From Aurelia coerulea (lineage: Eukaryota; Cnidaria; Scyphozoa; Semaeostomeae; Ulmaridae), in the NCBI GenBank assembly GCA_039566865.1, contig CM076961.1, positions 6,905,501 through 6,969,500 of the forward strand: a DNA stretch of 64,000 nt, in the 5' to 3' direction. The position numbers and the translations under genes are program-made. The notes beneath the pieces are model-generated. The model saw only the letters and a list, made by a program, of their open reading frames with translations. It ran no database searches and was not told the DNA's origin. Each line of letters opens with the position of its first letter. Position 1 is the first letter of the stretch. Of this stretch, positions 24,561 through 35,191 are shown piece by piece.

Positions 24561-24670
24561 CAAAAGGTAAGTAAAAATATCTTGTTGGTAGGATCAATGT
24601 TGCCAAAAAAGCAATCCATAGTCCTGTGTATAACTTTCTTGATGCTTCGTCATGACGCCAAGTAAATAAA
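24561..24670 (-). CDS. GRAMD4: GRAMD4 exon 9
   Basis: 110 bp with acceptor GATTTCGCAG and donor GTGAGG. It encodes LFTWRHDEASRKLYTGLW and then FLATLILPTRYF, matching LFMWVQPEITQKLYVALW and the following hydrophobic stretch in vertebrates. It completes a serine codon from exon 8 and ends one base into a glycine codon. Confidence 0.92.
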
Positions 24671-25454
24671 CTGCGAAATCAAATTAAAAGAATTTGAAAT
24701 TTGAAAAAATCGGGAGAGTGTGAAAACAGGCCTTGCCTAGAAATTTAATTCATTGAAAATCTTGCTTCATTGTCTCTTTGTCAACAAATTATGTACTTAA
24801 AGGCATCGAATTAACTGACGGAGTGCTTAATATTTTTTCTGTATAACGAGCAAACCAGTTAACATGAGTTTTATTACCTGATAGTTTCTAATTTGGACTC
24901 ATATCATCTAGTCAAACGCATTCAGTTACAGTCATGTCGCGTTAATTTATTGAAAAATGACGGGCCTAGGCAGTTGCTGTGGCGATAACAAAGCGCCCAT
25001 TTATCGTATTATACATGGCTACGGGAAGTCCACGGGAACTGTGAAATCAACCAAAGGGATTGGCGGGATTCTTTTATTGCCTCTTTTTTGAAACTTCAAT
25101 CCGGTGATAAGCCAGAACAGATCATTTTGGGAAGTTCTATTAAAGAAGGAGACATCATTTTGGGCCATCTGCTGCGGATCTGCGAGTTTTTAAGTGCGGG
25201 GGCAGTGCTAGCCACATTGTTCTTGTTCATCGTGTCAGACAATGTCTAATAGAGGTGGAAATTTTGATTTTCTCCGCAAATGCACATCCTAGGCGAGCAC
25301 CCATTAAAACATTTTTCATGCAATATGCTCATACTTCAGGCATTGTCCTAGTTTTAGGCAGTTCAGCGCAATTACAATTTCTTGTTGCTTGATGGGTCTT
25401 GGATGCCATTTGGACACTATTAGAGACATATTTCTAGCAGATATTTTCATATTC

Positions 25455-26110
25455 ATTTGATCATTGAACCAACTTGGCATATTTTAATATTTGGAGAGGT
25501 GTGCCAATTTGTGTGGCAATTGAGTCAATGAGGTGATAACACTTTCAAAATTCATGTTCAAATTATTAATCAGCACATCTGATATGGTCCTTGTACCAAT
25601 TTTGAAGATCTTTGAAGCAACACCAATGTTTGGATATGTGTACCACTTTGTGAGCCATTTGGACCAAGTTGGTGACAATATTATAAATCTTCTTAATCAG
25701 CACACCTCAAATTGTCTCTTTACCAATTTAAAAGATCTTTGACGGAACAAAAATTATTGAATATTCGTACCACTTAAGGAAATATCGACCATTTTGGTGA
25801 CAATATTTTCGAAGTTAGTGTCCATCAGCTTATCCGAAATAGTCCCTGTACCAATGTTGACGAAATTTGATACAAAATAAATTTTTGGACAATACTGCCA
25901 CTTTGTGTGCCATTTGGACCATTTTGGTGAAAATATTGTCAAAATACATTTTCATATTTGTAGTCAACACATCTGAATAGACCAATTTCGAAGAAACTCT
26001 CTGACACTCTTGGGCATGTGTGCCATTTGAACCACTTTAGTGAGAATATTTTCAAAATTTATATTCGTATTCGTAATCGCCACATCTGAAATAAGCCCTG
26101 TAAAGATTTG
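25455..26110. repeat. Degenerate tandem array, about 127-bp unit
   Basis: Landmarks such as CAGCACATCTGATATGGTCC and TTGGACCATTTTGGTGA recur about five times. The start points 25572, 25699, 25826, 25964 and 26080 are 127, 127, 138 and 116 bp apart. Copies differ at many sites, so the array is old. It lies in GRAMD4 intron 8. Confidence 0.7.
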
Positions 26111-26746
26111 CAGACAATTCCAAAAAATTCCGATATTTAGTAAACAAATAAACAAATTTTGGTGGGACCAAAGGTGTGGAAAAACAGGGAGAGCAATTTT
26201 TGTTCCTCACTGCTATTGACGTTGGCCCCTGCCCTATCAAACGATAAAAAAGGGCCATCAGCTGTTTGTTAGCTAAGATACTTGAATGATTTTTGCTGAA
26301 GTACTAATATGGACTGAATGCTTTTAGAAATATGCTGTTGTCTGATTAAGGAAGACAGTTTTAAACAACTATTTTAGCAAAAAAATGTGCACATCTAAGT
26401 CAGCCTTTGACTGATAGATTAACATCTTAGTTTTGAAATATCGGACGCATACCTTTTATTCAACAGCCCGCCAAACGCCTAAAAAATTTTTGATTCATTT
26501 TTTCACTCGGTATGTGTAAAACCATACAAAAAAGTTGGCCTGACAGATAATTTTTTCGAGTCTGTATAATACATCGAGTGCAACTACAACTAGACTACGT
26601 TAAATAGATCCAAGAGGGTGGAAAAACTTAAACTTTATGGCCAATGATACCACTGGAATGTTTTAATGTCAGAGCAGAAAAAAGGAAGGAGACAAACAAA
26701 CCAGCCACCTTCACAAAAAATGTAGTTTGATAAGAATACAACAAAC

Positions 26747-26790
26747 CTTTCAAATTTCTCAAGATTATCAGCGAGGTTACCCAGAGTATT
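26747..26790 (-). CDS. GRAMD4: GRAMD4 exon 8
   Basis: 44 bp with acceptor TCATCATTCAG and donor GTTTGT. It encodes NTLGNLADNLEKFE, equivalent to NLFGKMADILEKIK. The intron before it (26791-26928) is only 138 bp, the shortest in the gene. Confidence 0.9.
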
Positions 26791-26928
26791 CTGAATGATG
26801 AAAAAAACGATCAAACATATTTTTAAATTTGAACAGCATTTGTAACAGTTAGAAATTCAAATTCAATTCACAAATCTTTGGATTATATTCACAAAGCATA
26901 AAATGCCTAACTAAAAACAAAACATTAC

Positions 26929-26997
26929 CTGCACTTTTCTGGCAATTTGCAAAACCAGTTGGTATCTCTCAGACCAGCTTGATACCTCTGTCTTATC
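26929..26997 (-). CDS. GRAMD4: GRAMD4 exon 7
   Basis: 69 bp (23 codons, phase 0-0) with acceptor TTTTTAAG and donor GTAATG. It encodes SSWSERYQLVLQIARKVQ, matching TVSEKFQLVLDVAQKAQ. This was one of the clearest anchors for naming the gene. Confidence 0.92.
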
Positions 26998-27518
26998 CTT
27001 AAAAATACAAAAGCTTGATTACACAATTCTCCGATAAAATCTACAGGTAAATAGTTTTAAATCAAGGTAGTCAGTACATTTAATCATTTGCCATTAACAG
27101 CGTATATAAAAAGACTGCCGGTCAAAGGACCTTACCTCCTCAAAAATGAAAGTTCGATATAAATGAATTAATTTTCCGAAAGAAGCGCTACTCTGTGACC
27201 AATGCTCACTCTTTCTCTCTTGAGAATTCCTCGGCGATCTCTGTTGCAAAAATTATACATCAAATCAAAGCACAAGAGTGCAATTCAAGTGAAGTTTTTT
27301 TTCTATGATCCAATAAAATGTTACAATACATATTACAACCCACACTATTTTCAAGAATCACTCCACAATACTAATGGGACGAATACCCCCGGGGAGCAAA
27401 AGCCTGTGTATTCCCCAAGGCAATTAACATACATATAAAACAGAAAAAAAGATTACACAAGAGAAGTGAAGTAAGGCGCAAACAAACGCATACTGCAGGA
27501 AATTGATTGTCCCACATA

Positions 27519-27738
27519 CAGTTAAGCCCGAAATTATTCATACCTATGCCAAATTTGGAGTATTTTCAATCGTTATATTTGGTAACCAATTCACAAGATA
27601 TTTCATTCCTTGAAATGTCTCTTGTACCACTTTATCACATTCTTACGAAACTTCAGCCACAGTGAAATTGGTCCTCAAATAGAACGATGCAAAATACTCA
27701 GAATTTGGCATAGGTATGAATAATTTCGGGCTTAACTG
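27519..27738. mobile_element. 220-bp Tc1/mariner-type MITE
   Basis: CAGTTAAGCCCGAAATTATT at the left end is repeated inverted at the right end, and the match continues through CATACCTATGCCAAATT. It is flanked by TA (27517-27518, 27739-27740). It lies in GRAMD4 intron 6. Confidence 0.85.
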
Positions 27739-28143
27739 TATATCAACGATTTCGTTTCGGAGATTTCATTATATTTTGCAACCGGTCGTTATTCTTATAC
27801 GCTCTGTATGCCGAAGTTCAAAGTAAGTTATAAACAATTCAAAGCCTATTTTTATAAAAATTCAGGTCGACCCTACCAGTATATTCTCTTTTGCGGTGAT
27901 GCTAAACATTTTAAAAATAATTTTTATCGTCTAGCCAGTAAAACCAGTTCCAAAGAATAATGTGTCAACGACGCAAGATGCTGCAAGTGCCACTTAAACC
28001 GTGAATTACGCTAGACGGAATACATTCTGAAATAAGATATGCTTAATTAACTATATACAATATATGCTGCTTCCCATTTAAAAGAAGTCAAACGTGTCCG
28101 TGCAGCAATAACGCACACCCAGAGCTTGAAATAAACATATTAC

Positions 28144-28195
28144 CTCTCCTGTATCTTTGGCCTTCTCACTATAACCAAACTTCTGAGCAATCCCT
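28144..28195 (-). CDS. GRAMD4: GRAMD4 exon 6
   Basis: 52 bp with acceptor TTTCTCTGCAG and donor GTAATA. One base completes a lysine codon; then 17 codons read GIAQKFGYSEKAKDTGE. This linker is poorly conserved, but both splice sites are strong and both phases fit. Confidence 0.82.
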
Positions 28196-28344
28196 CTGCA
28201 GAGAAAGGAAAAGTGGGATTCAAAGCATTTTAAAGGGCAGATGCTCTGGTCATTAGCAGCAGGTCAAAGTGATAGCTACTAGATTGTGCCTAGATTCCTG
28301 AAAGCAAACACTATGAACACATGGAGTTTTTCCACCTTTTTTCA

Positions 28345-30255
28345 ATTAATTTTTTTTATATATTCAATTAAAACGTTTACATAAAGAGGGTACCTAAGAC
28401 ACTACATATGAGCTACTGTACAACACTACGAGGACGATGCCAGGGGAAGTAAAATACAATGATAACTCCCTGGCCATTCTATAAAAAAACATTATGCAAC
28501 TAAATACTATCAAATATACAATTACAAAGAGCTACATATAAACTATTAAATACGGATACATACTAGGATCTGTTTCACACTGGAGATCAGGCTAGCACAG
28601 GCGATAATGCTGAACAGCAGGAACCCCGGCCGAGAGAACACCACCGACAACAACTGCCGCCGCTACTGTTCCCCCTCCAGGGTCTCCACCACTCAAAAAC
28701 ATTGCGCCTGTGCTGTCGGTTCATAGTTCGCAATACTATGGATTTGAAAATTTGAGTTTGTGTGGAAGAGTGGTGATTTACACTATAGACGCCTCACATC
28801 CAATGTGAATCAGACTTACAAACATTAAGAGAAACAAATTAAGAAGAATAGGACTTAGTATCAATGTGGTATGTACAGAAGTCTGAAATTAACTTAACTG
28901 AGCCGACCAGTTCTATGGATGAAATTTAGAGTCAGTTTGAGTACATTTTTGTTGACGAAATTTGAAAGGTTTTTATCGCCATACAATAAATGTTGCATTA
29001 GAATGTTGTTTGAAAGGCTGTTGATTCGAGAAAAGGGTCGTAATAAATTTGAAACTCCAGCGAGAAGATCTTGTCATAAAGTGCCAAATGCAGGGCAAAG
29101 CAACAAAAATGTTCCGTATCCTCAATGCTGTCTTTCGTTGGATACATTGGGTTCACGGTATGTCCAAAATTATGCTTGAATTTGTCAAAATTTAATCTAC
29201 TAAAACCCAATATTACTTGGGAAAGATACGATCACCCTATTGGGTCATGAATCACAAAGACAGATTTTGCAGGGGGGGCGAATTAATGAAAGAAGCTTTG
29301 TCTTAAAAACAGCAACAGACGGTGAAAGCCTGACTTCAGGATCGAGTTTATTCCATTCAGATATGCAGTTGGGATAAAAACTGGATTTTAATTTTTTCTG
29401 TCCTCGCCATAGGTCATCAAATAACATCCTGGTTGCGAAGAGACTAGTTCCACTGATGAAGTGGTGGGATTGGCTCCATTATATACAGAGAAGTGAGATT
29501 ATTCATAATCTTATAGAAAAGAGTAAGGCACATACTCCAGCTTCGGGAACTTAGTGATTCCCAGCCAAGCTCTGCATACAGTTTTTCTCGCGATGCTCCC
29601 TTCCATGTTCCTGTTACAGCAAGGGCACAGAATACTGAACAGATTCTAATGTTTCCATTAAAGTTAATTAAAATTATGTTGTGACTGAATTCACGTACTT
29701 TTGCTGAAATATGATAGATACCATCTCCATAGTCCAGGTGGGGTCGCACATAAAGCTTATATAGTTCGTTTAGGGTAGGCCTAGGTAGATATTTCAAGAG
29801 ATACTTTAGCAAACCAATGCCCTTTCTCGTTTTTGAGATAGCAGATTTGATGTGAGCTGAGAAAGAAAGCTTTTTGCCCAAGATAATACCCAGGTGTTTA
29901 TGTTCGTCTACTTTTTTCACAGGTATGTTGTTACAGAAGGTCACTTGATGATCTATTTCGTTTCTTTTCCTTGAAAATAATACTTCAACGGCTTGCTTTT
30001 GTGGATCGGGATTAAATGAAATCCTCCAAACTTGCGCCCATTGTCTTATCCCGTCCAAGTCGTGGAATATAATATTTGCAGCTTCGTTAGGTTCTCGGGC
30101 AACCGTAAACAAGGAGGTGCCATCAGCAAAATATTACATTTCAAGTCTTTCGAGATCATTTATGGAAACAAGAAAAAACAATGGACCTGAAAGGTAAAAC
30201 CCTGGGGCACTCCTGCTAAAATATCTCCCCGATTAGAACACTGTCCATTCATTGG
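28345..30255 (-). pseudogene. LINE (CR1/Jockey-like) copy, 5'-truncated, broken
   Basis: The same family as 35308-37846. In coding order it starts just after the RT active-site region, continues through PVKKVDEHKHLGIIL and YVRPHLDYGDGIYH, and ends near 28897. A 3' UTR of about 540 bp follows, ending in an A-rich AATTGAATATATAAAAAAAA. Frameshifts, and the loss of part of the active-site segment near 30125, make it inactive. It lies in GRAMD4 intron 5, in sense with the gene. Confidence 0.85.
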
Positions 30256-30489
30256 TAAATCAGTTTCTCGAAGGTTAGAAGGTTCCATCAAATTCTCGAA
30301 GGTTAGAGAATAGCCCAATTCCAAATTGCCTTAGGAAGATAAAATTTCAAGTAGAAGCACAGATCAGTCATTTTGTAAACACTAAATTTAGCTACTACCC
30401 ATAATAGAAGTTTGTTCTTGAGTAGATTTCAATTAATTGTAGAGAAAGGGAGCCTCTAGGGACAAAATACTAACACTCAACAAAATAGT

Positions 30490-30712
30490 TCCTCATTCAA
30501 AGCATTTAAAGAAGCTTTGAAAATATAGTTTATTCATTTATTTATTCATTTATTCAATATTGTAATTAAGTTAGGGTTTTACTTTGTATTTATTTTTAAC
30601 TTAATATTTAAGGTTTTATGCACGGCCCCCTGCAAAGCAGTCTATCGATTGACGGGGTTACCGTGCTTAAAGAAATTAAAATAAAATAAAATGAAAATAA
30701 AAATAAAAAGTT
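30490..30712 (+). repeat. LINE 3' end (same superfamily as 43800-44715)
   Basis: It contains SFKAFKEALKI with a stop, then a 3' UTR ending CACGGCCCCCTGCAAAGCAG, GACGGGGTTACCGTG and an AAATAAAATG-rich tail. The complementary GGCCCC / GGGG arms match the 3' end of the element at 43800-44715. The rest of the element is absent. Confidence 0.65.
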
Positions 30713-30726
30713 GCATCTATAATGTA

Positions 30727-30880
30727 CCGGGTGAGTCAATTAAAGAATCCGCGTTTGTAAAATACTGCTCCCTGAATATCAAGCAATAAAATTGAAAACT
30801 GTCTTGTTTGCGACATTGGTGGCAGCTGGATGTCATGCCAGAATCATATTAATTACAGCGAACCGGCATTATTTTGTGGA
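30727..30880 (+). mobile_element. Family F MITE, left end only
   Basis: It starts CCGGGTGAGTCAATTAAAG after TA and resembles the left end at 35192 for about 70 bp (ATATCAAGC). No matching right end was found, so it is truncated. It lies 56 bp downstream of exon 5 and directly follows the LINE tail ending at 30712. Confidence 0.55.
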
Positions 30881-30935
30881 ATTTGTAGAATTAAATTTAT
30901 CGATATAATGTTACAATGAAACGCAGCGAGCTTAC

Positions 30936-31027
30936 TTGGCATACAAGAAATTGATTGATAGCTTTATGATGGCAATAAGTAGCATCAATGGTATGAAGCA
31001 ACCAATCCAAATGGAGTACAAATAAAT
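30936..31027 (-). CDS. GRAMD4: GRAMD4 exon 5
   Basis: 92 bp with acceptor CCCTTTTTCAG and donor GTAAGC. It encodes IWIGCFIPLMLLIAIIKLS followed by INFLYA, a hydrophobic segment equivalent to VWHGWAIPLFLFLAILRLS followed by LNYLIA. It starts in phase 0 and ends two bases into a lysine codon completed by exon 6. Confidence 0.9.
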
Positions 31028-32511
31028 CTGAAAAAGGGAAATGGTAACATTACTGCAGGAGAAACTGGAAATGATGAAATGATCAAGCTTGCACAAAGAA
31101 ACATTGCAATGTTTGATGGAATAAAACTTAAAGGCATCGAGTCCATATAAATAGCTGAGCGTTAACGATATCCTGAATTTTTGCTGACATACCACTGACG
31201 GCCATTTGTTATCGCACAATAGCGCTAAAGTCATTAGTAGTGAAGACCAAAGGCTTCTTAATCCTTGCAATATCCTCATGAATTTCTTTGGTTTAATTTC
31301 AATAGCGATTAAATCACAACTTTTGTTTTATGATTAAAAAGAAGTTTATATTGGTCACGAACGTGCTATTTATGCGGACTCAGTGCCTTTAAGATTCCAG
31401 GCTGAAACGGTGATCAATCATTTGATGGATTATCAAGATGAAGCCACCCGAAAGAACAAATCTAGCTCGGTGCATCACAACAGAGCTCCATTCATTTGAT
31501 CGCTATATTCTAGATTGGAGATAGATAGCAAACCTGTGACACAATTGCGTTAATTGCAAATTGTTCTGTCTAGCCAAGAGAATAAAATAAACATAAATAT
31601 CCCCCTTGATGCTCTAGCTGAAATTTTCAGCTTGTTTAAAAAATTTCTCAAAAGATTCCGTTTAAAGAAAGCAAACTAGTCCTATAATTTTCAATCAAAG
31701 AACAGCACGCTTGATCATCAAGAAAAAATAAGAGCCTAGGACACTATCTTGAGCATATAAACATCTCCCAAGTATCGTAATTCATGAAAGAGACTACTTT
31801 GTAGTTGCAAAACGAGATTTGTTTCTTTCTGCATGTCACCAATGACGGCAACCGTACTTTGATTAAAGGTGCTTGAGCAATTATGCGTGTCTTTGAACGG
31901 GAAATATTGAAAAAAATATTTACTGACAGCCCAAATTCTAGGAAAGCTACTGAGAAGAGTATGTTGCTGCAATGCCTTCTCTCCGGTACACAAATGATTT
32001 CATCAAAAAAACTACACAATCGAATCACGGATGTTTGGCAGATCGTCAAGGGAACGCACGTACTTCTTGTTTTGGATTTATGGGGAACAGAAATAAATTC
32101 TTTGATCAATGCTGGTCACAGAGGAACGCATTAAATACAAGGGGAAACATACCGAAAATATTAATGTTTTACTATGGCCCAGACATACATAATTAGCATT
32201 TCTAACAAACAAATTTAAATAGCATATTTGCATTTCTTGCCTGTGCCGATGTCGATCAACAAGTTGGATAGCTTCACAGTACTACCGGGCGAACAAAACA
32301 AAAAAAGTGAACACGTTCGGCAGGCTGTGGAATAGTAACTACGCAGCCGATAGCCAAAACTGAAATGTTACCCTCCCGTCTGAATTGTGATTGCAAAACG
32401 CGACATAGATTCCTGGTAAGTTGGAGTCCTCAAATAACAACATTACATGAAACATTATCAATTGATCATTATTTTCAAGCAATGAGGTCAATGGCAGACA
32501 CTTAAAGAGCC
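31028..32511. other. Unassigned part of GRAMD4 intron 4
   Basis: No repeat family or exon could be recognised. Open frames on both strands around 31740-32130 overlap each other and show no known motif. Confidence 0.4.
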
Positions 32512-32515
32512 ATTG

Positions 32516-32993
32516 TCACCCAGGCTCCTTTGTGGGCATGTTGTAATTTCAGATTATCTGAAAATCAAATTTGGCCTAAGCGGAAGATATGGATCTGCAC
32601 TGCAGTAGAAGTCGTTGGTTTCACCTGTCTGAATATGAATAATCGCTCAATCTGATATGATACTAATGGTAAGGACTCATTCACTGGATTTGTTTTATCA
32701 AAGCTTGGGAGTCTGCCTTTAGAGGTGCAACACAATGGAGAAGACAAAGAGGAACCAAACACTGTTGTTTTCATGAATACGAACTGGCTCGGAAGCTTGA
32801 TGCAAATACTCCACAAGAATTTCAACGAAACTTTTGATGCTAAATCTAGATATCTGCCTTCGTTTTCATTTCCCTTTGCAATCATCCATACAAGTTTGTC
32901 GCCATCGCATCTTCTCTCTTTCTGCAAGCAGCTGTGTTTGTGTTATGTTTTCCTCCCTACGGTGCGCAAAGGATCCTGGGTGACAATGGCTTT
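32516..32993. mobile_element. TTAA-flanked MITE, second family
   Basis: 478 bp with ends AGAGCCATTGTCACCCAGG and CCTGGGTGACAATGGCTTT, flanked by TTAA (32512-32515, 32994-32997). The inverted repeat runs about 30 bp. The interior differs from the AGGGAAT elements. Confidence 0.8.
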
Positions 32994-33238
32994 TTAAGAT
33001 CTAACACATATTCGAATCACATTTGAATATAATTCCCTTGCCATTGAACTCTTCGACTGTAGTAATTAGTGACCTGCCAATGATTTACGGCAAAAGTAAC
33101 AAAATTGACATACGGCAAAAGCAGAGAGTGAAAACCAAATATTTTTCCAGTGTAGCATATTCCTGAAAGCTGTTACGAAGCGTCTAATAGGCAAGATACC
33201 ATCAGCTAGAATAACAAAAGATACATTTCATTTAAATA

Positions 33239-34168
33239 CAGTCGTGGCCAAAAGTTTAAGACCACATTTTTGTCAACAACGTTTCTTGGCCTAACGATAC
33301 GGAACCCTACTACTCTGCCTATTTTACTCTGTTAGAGTTTATTTAGGTCAACTTTCCATGTTGATTCCAAATGTTGATGTTGTTTTTTAAATTTCGGCGC
33401 CATTTTGCTATGAAGTCACAATGAAATATATAGAAATTCTCGGAAATCGCAGTGGTTCTGCCGTCAAGGGTGCGACCCAAAAATTGTGTTACTCAGCTGG
33501 ATTTTACATTGCACAATTCATTTCTATATTTTGTTTGCAAGGTATCGAAACTCCACGAAGAATATTGCTTCAGGGAAAAAGGTAGTAGAGGGCCTTCAGT
33601 CCACAACTATGGCCATAAGTTTAAGACCAGCCCTTGGAATTTTAGTTTGAAGTTACAAATCACATAGTTATTCGAATTAATGTTCAAGAATCATTTCATT
33701 ATTTGAATTATTAAACATCATAGGCTCTTACCTCATAAGCACAGATTGTTGTTGACGCTTTTCTAACGGTGGTCTTAAACTTATGGCTATAGCTGTGGAC
33801 ATACGGCCCTCCACTACCCTTTTCCCTAAGCAATGTTCTTCGTGGAGATTCGATATTTTGCAAACAAATCACAGAAATGAACTGTGCATAGATCGGTGTA
33901 AAATCCAGCTGAGTAACACAATTTTTGGGTCACACCCCTTGTCGGCAGAACCACTGTAGTTTCCGAGAATTTCTCTATATTTCATTGTGATGTCATAGCA
34001 AAATGGCGCCGAAATTAAAAAAAACAACATCAACATTTGGAATCTACATGGAAATTTTATCTAAACCAACTCCAAGAGAGTAAAATAGGCAGAGTGGTAG
34101 GGTTCCATCTCGTTAGGCCAAGAAATGTTGTTGAGAAAAATGTGGTCTTAAACTTTTGGCCACGACTG
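33239..34168. mobile_element. 930-bp Tc1-type palindromic MITE
   Basis: CAGTCGTGGCCAAAAGTTTA at the left end is repeated inverted at the right end (CTTTTGGCCACGACTG), and the arms run inward for several hundred bp. A second inverted pair lies inside (TATGGCCATAAGTTTAAGAC near 33610; its complement near 33780). TA precedes the left end; the right-hand duplication is lost. Confidence 0.82.
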
Positions 34169-34188
34169 GACTATTGTTTCTTGTTTAA

Positions 34189-34696
34189 AGGGAATAGACA
34201 TAGCTATATCACGCGCAATAAGAAACGTGTATTGTACTCACTGACCGAAAATGTGTGTTTTTTGTGTCAATTCTCCTGTGTTCTGTTGTTTTCACCATTT
34301 TGTTTGTGTGAATTCTTCTCAGTTGCGCGTGCATGGTGCCTAACATTCGTGCTTGCAGTGGACTGTTGATCACAGGTGATAAACAGTCCACTGCGAGCAC
34401 GACTGCGAGGCACTATGCGCGCGCAAATGAGAAGAATTTACACAAACAAAATGGCGAAAACAACAGAAAACAGGAGAATTGACACAAAAAACACACATTT
34501 TCGGTCAGTGACTACACCATACGTTTCTTATTGCGCGTGGTTATATCTCGTAGTCGCTATAAATAGGCTAAAGAAACGCCCACAAACCCATCGTTTCTTC
34601 AGCTACACAATCAAACCGGATGCATCGAAGTGATCGAGTATAATAGAATGTATTTTTGACCTGGCCCGGGCCAGCTTTTAACTATGTCGATTCCCT
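34189..34696. mobile_element. TTAA-flanked MITE with a 350-bp internal hairpin
   Basis: The ends AGGGAATAGACATAG and CTATGTCGATTCCCT are flanked by TTAA (34185-34188, 34697-34700). The interior (about 34205-34560) is a long hairpin with arms of about 170 bp meeting near 34372 (CAGTGGACTGTT / AACAGTCCACTG). The mirrored open frames in the two arms come from this symmetry. Confidence 0.8.
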
Positions 34697-34794
34697 TTAA
34701 CTTCTCAACATCAAGTCGTCCTACGAATAGTCTGAATTGAGCAATAGTTTCATATAACTCTATTTAAATGTTAATTGGGGCTACTATCGCCGTT

Positions 34795-34882
34795 GCCTGT
34801 AGGGAATTCAAGAATATTTCAAACAAGCCTGTAGGTTTAGGACTTTTTAATGCAAAGACCTACTATCTAATTCCCTACAGGC
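34795..34882. repeat. 88-bp inverted-repeat element
   Basis: GCCTGTAGGGAATT at the left end and AATTCCCTACAGGC at the right end are perfect inverse repeats. No target duplication is obvious. Confidence 0.6.
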
Positions 34883-35191
34883 ACGAACTACAGTACCTAG
34901 CAAGTATAATTTCAAAGAAATAATAAAAAACGCTGAAAATCTTTGAATTGATAAAAATGACACTAATGTTTTGCAATCATTAAACGACCGGTCGTGCGAC
35001 ATAATCCATTCCAAATTCCCTAGTCATTTCGAGGAGCACTTCCTTTCTTCTGCCAAGTTCAATCTTTACAAAATTTGATCATTGTTTTTCGATCTTTTTT
35101 GGGCAGTCCGCAGGCAAAAACTTTCAATAAATCGTAAAGATATCAATAAGTACGCATCCGAAAAATCGAGAAAAAATAACCAAGAATGATA

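Noticed and set aside
30932..31279. 115-codon minus-strand frame considered as a small membrane protein
   Set aside because: Only the part from 31027 down matches GRAMD4, with an acceptor at its start; the upstream part is intron.
34209..34633. Two similar short frames on opposite strands
   Set aside because: Both are arms of the hairpin inside the TTAA MITE.
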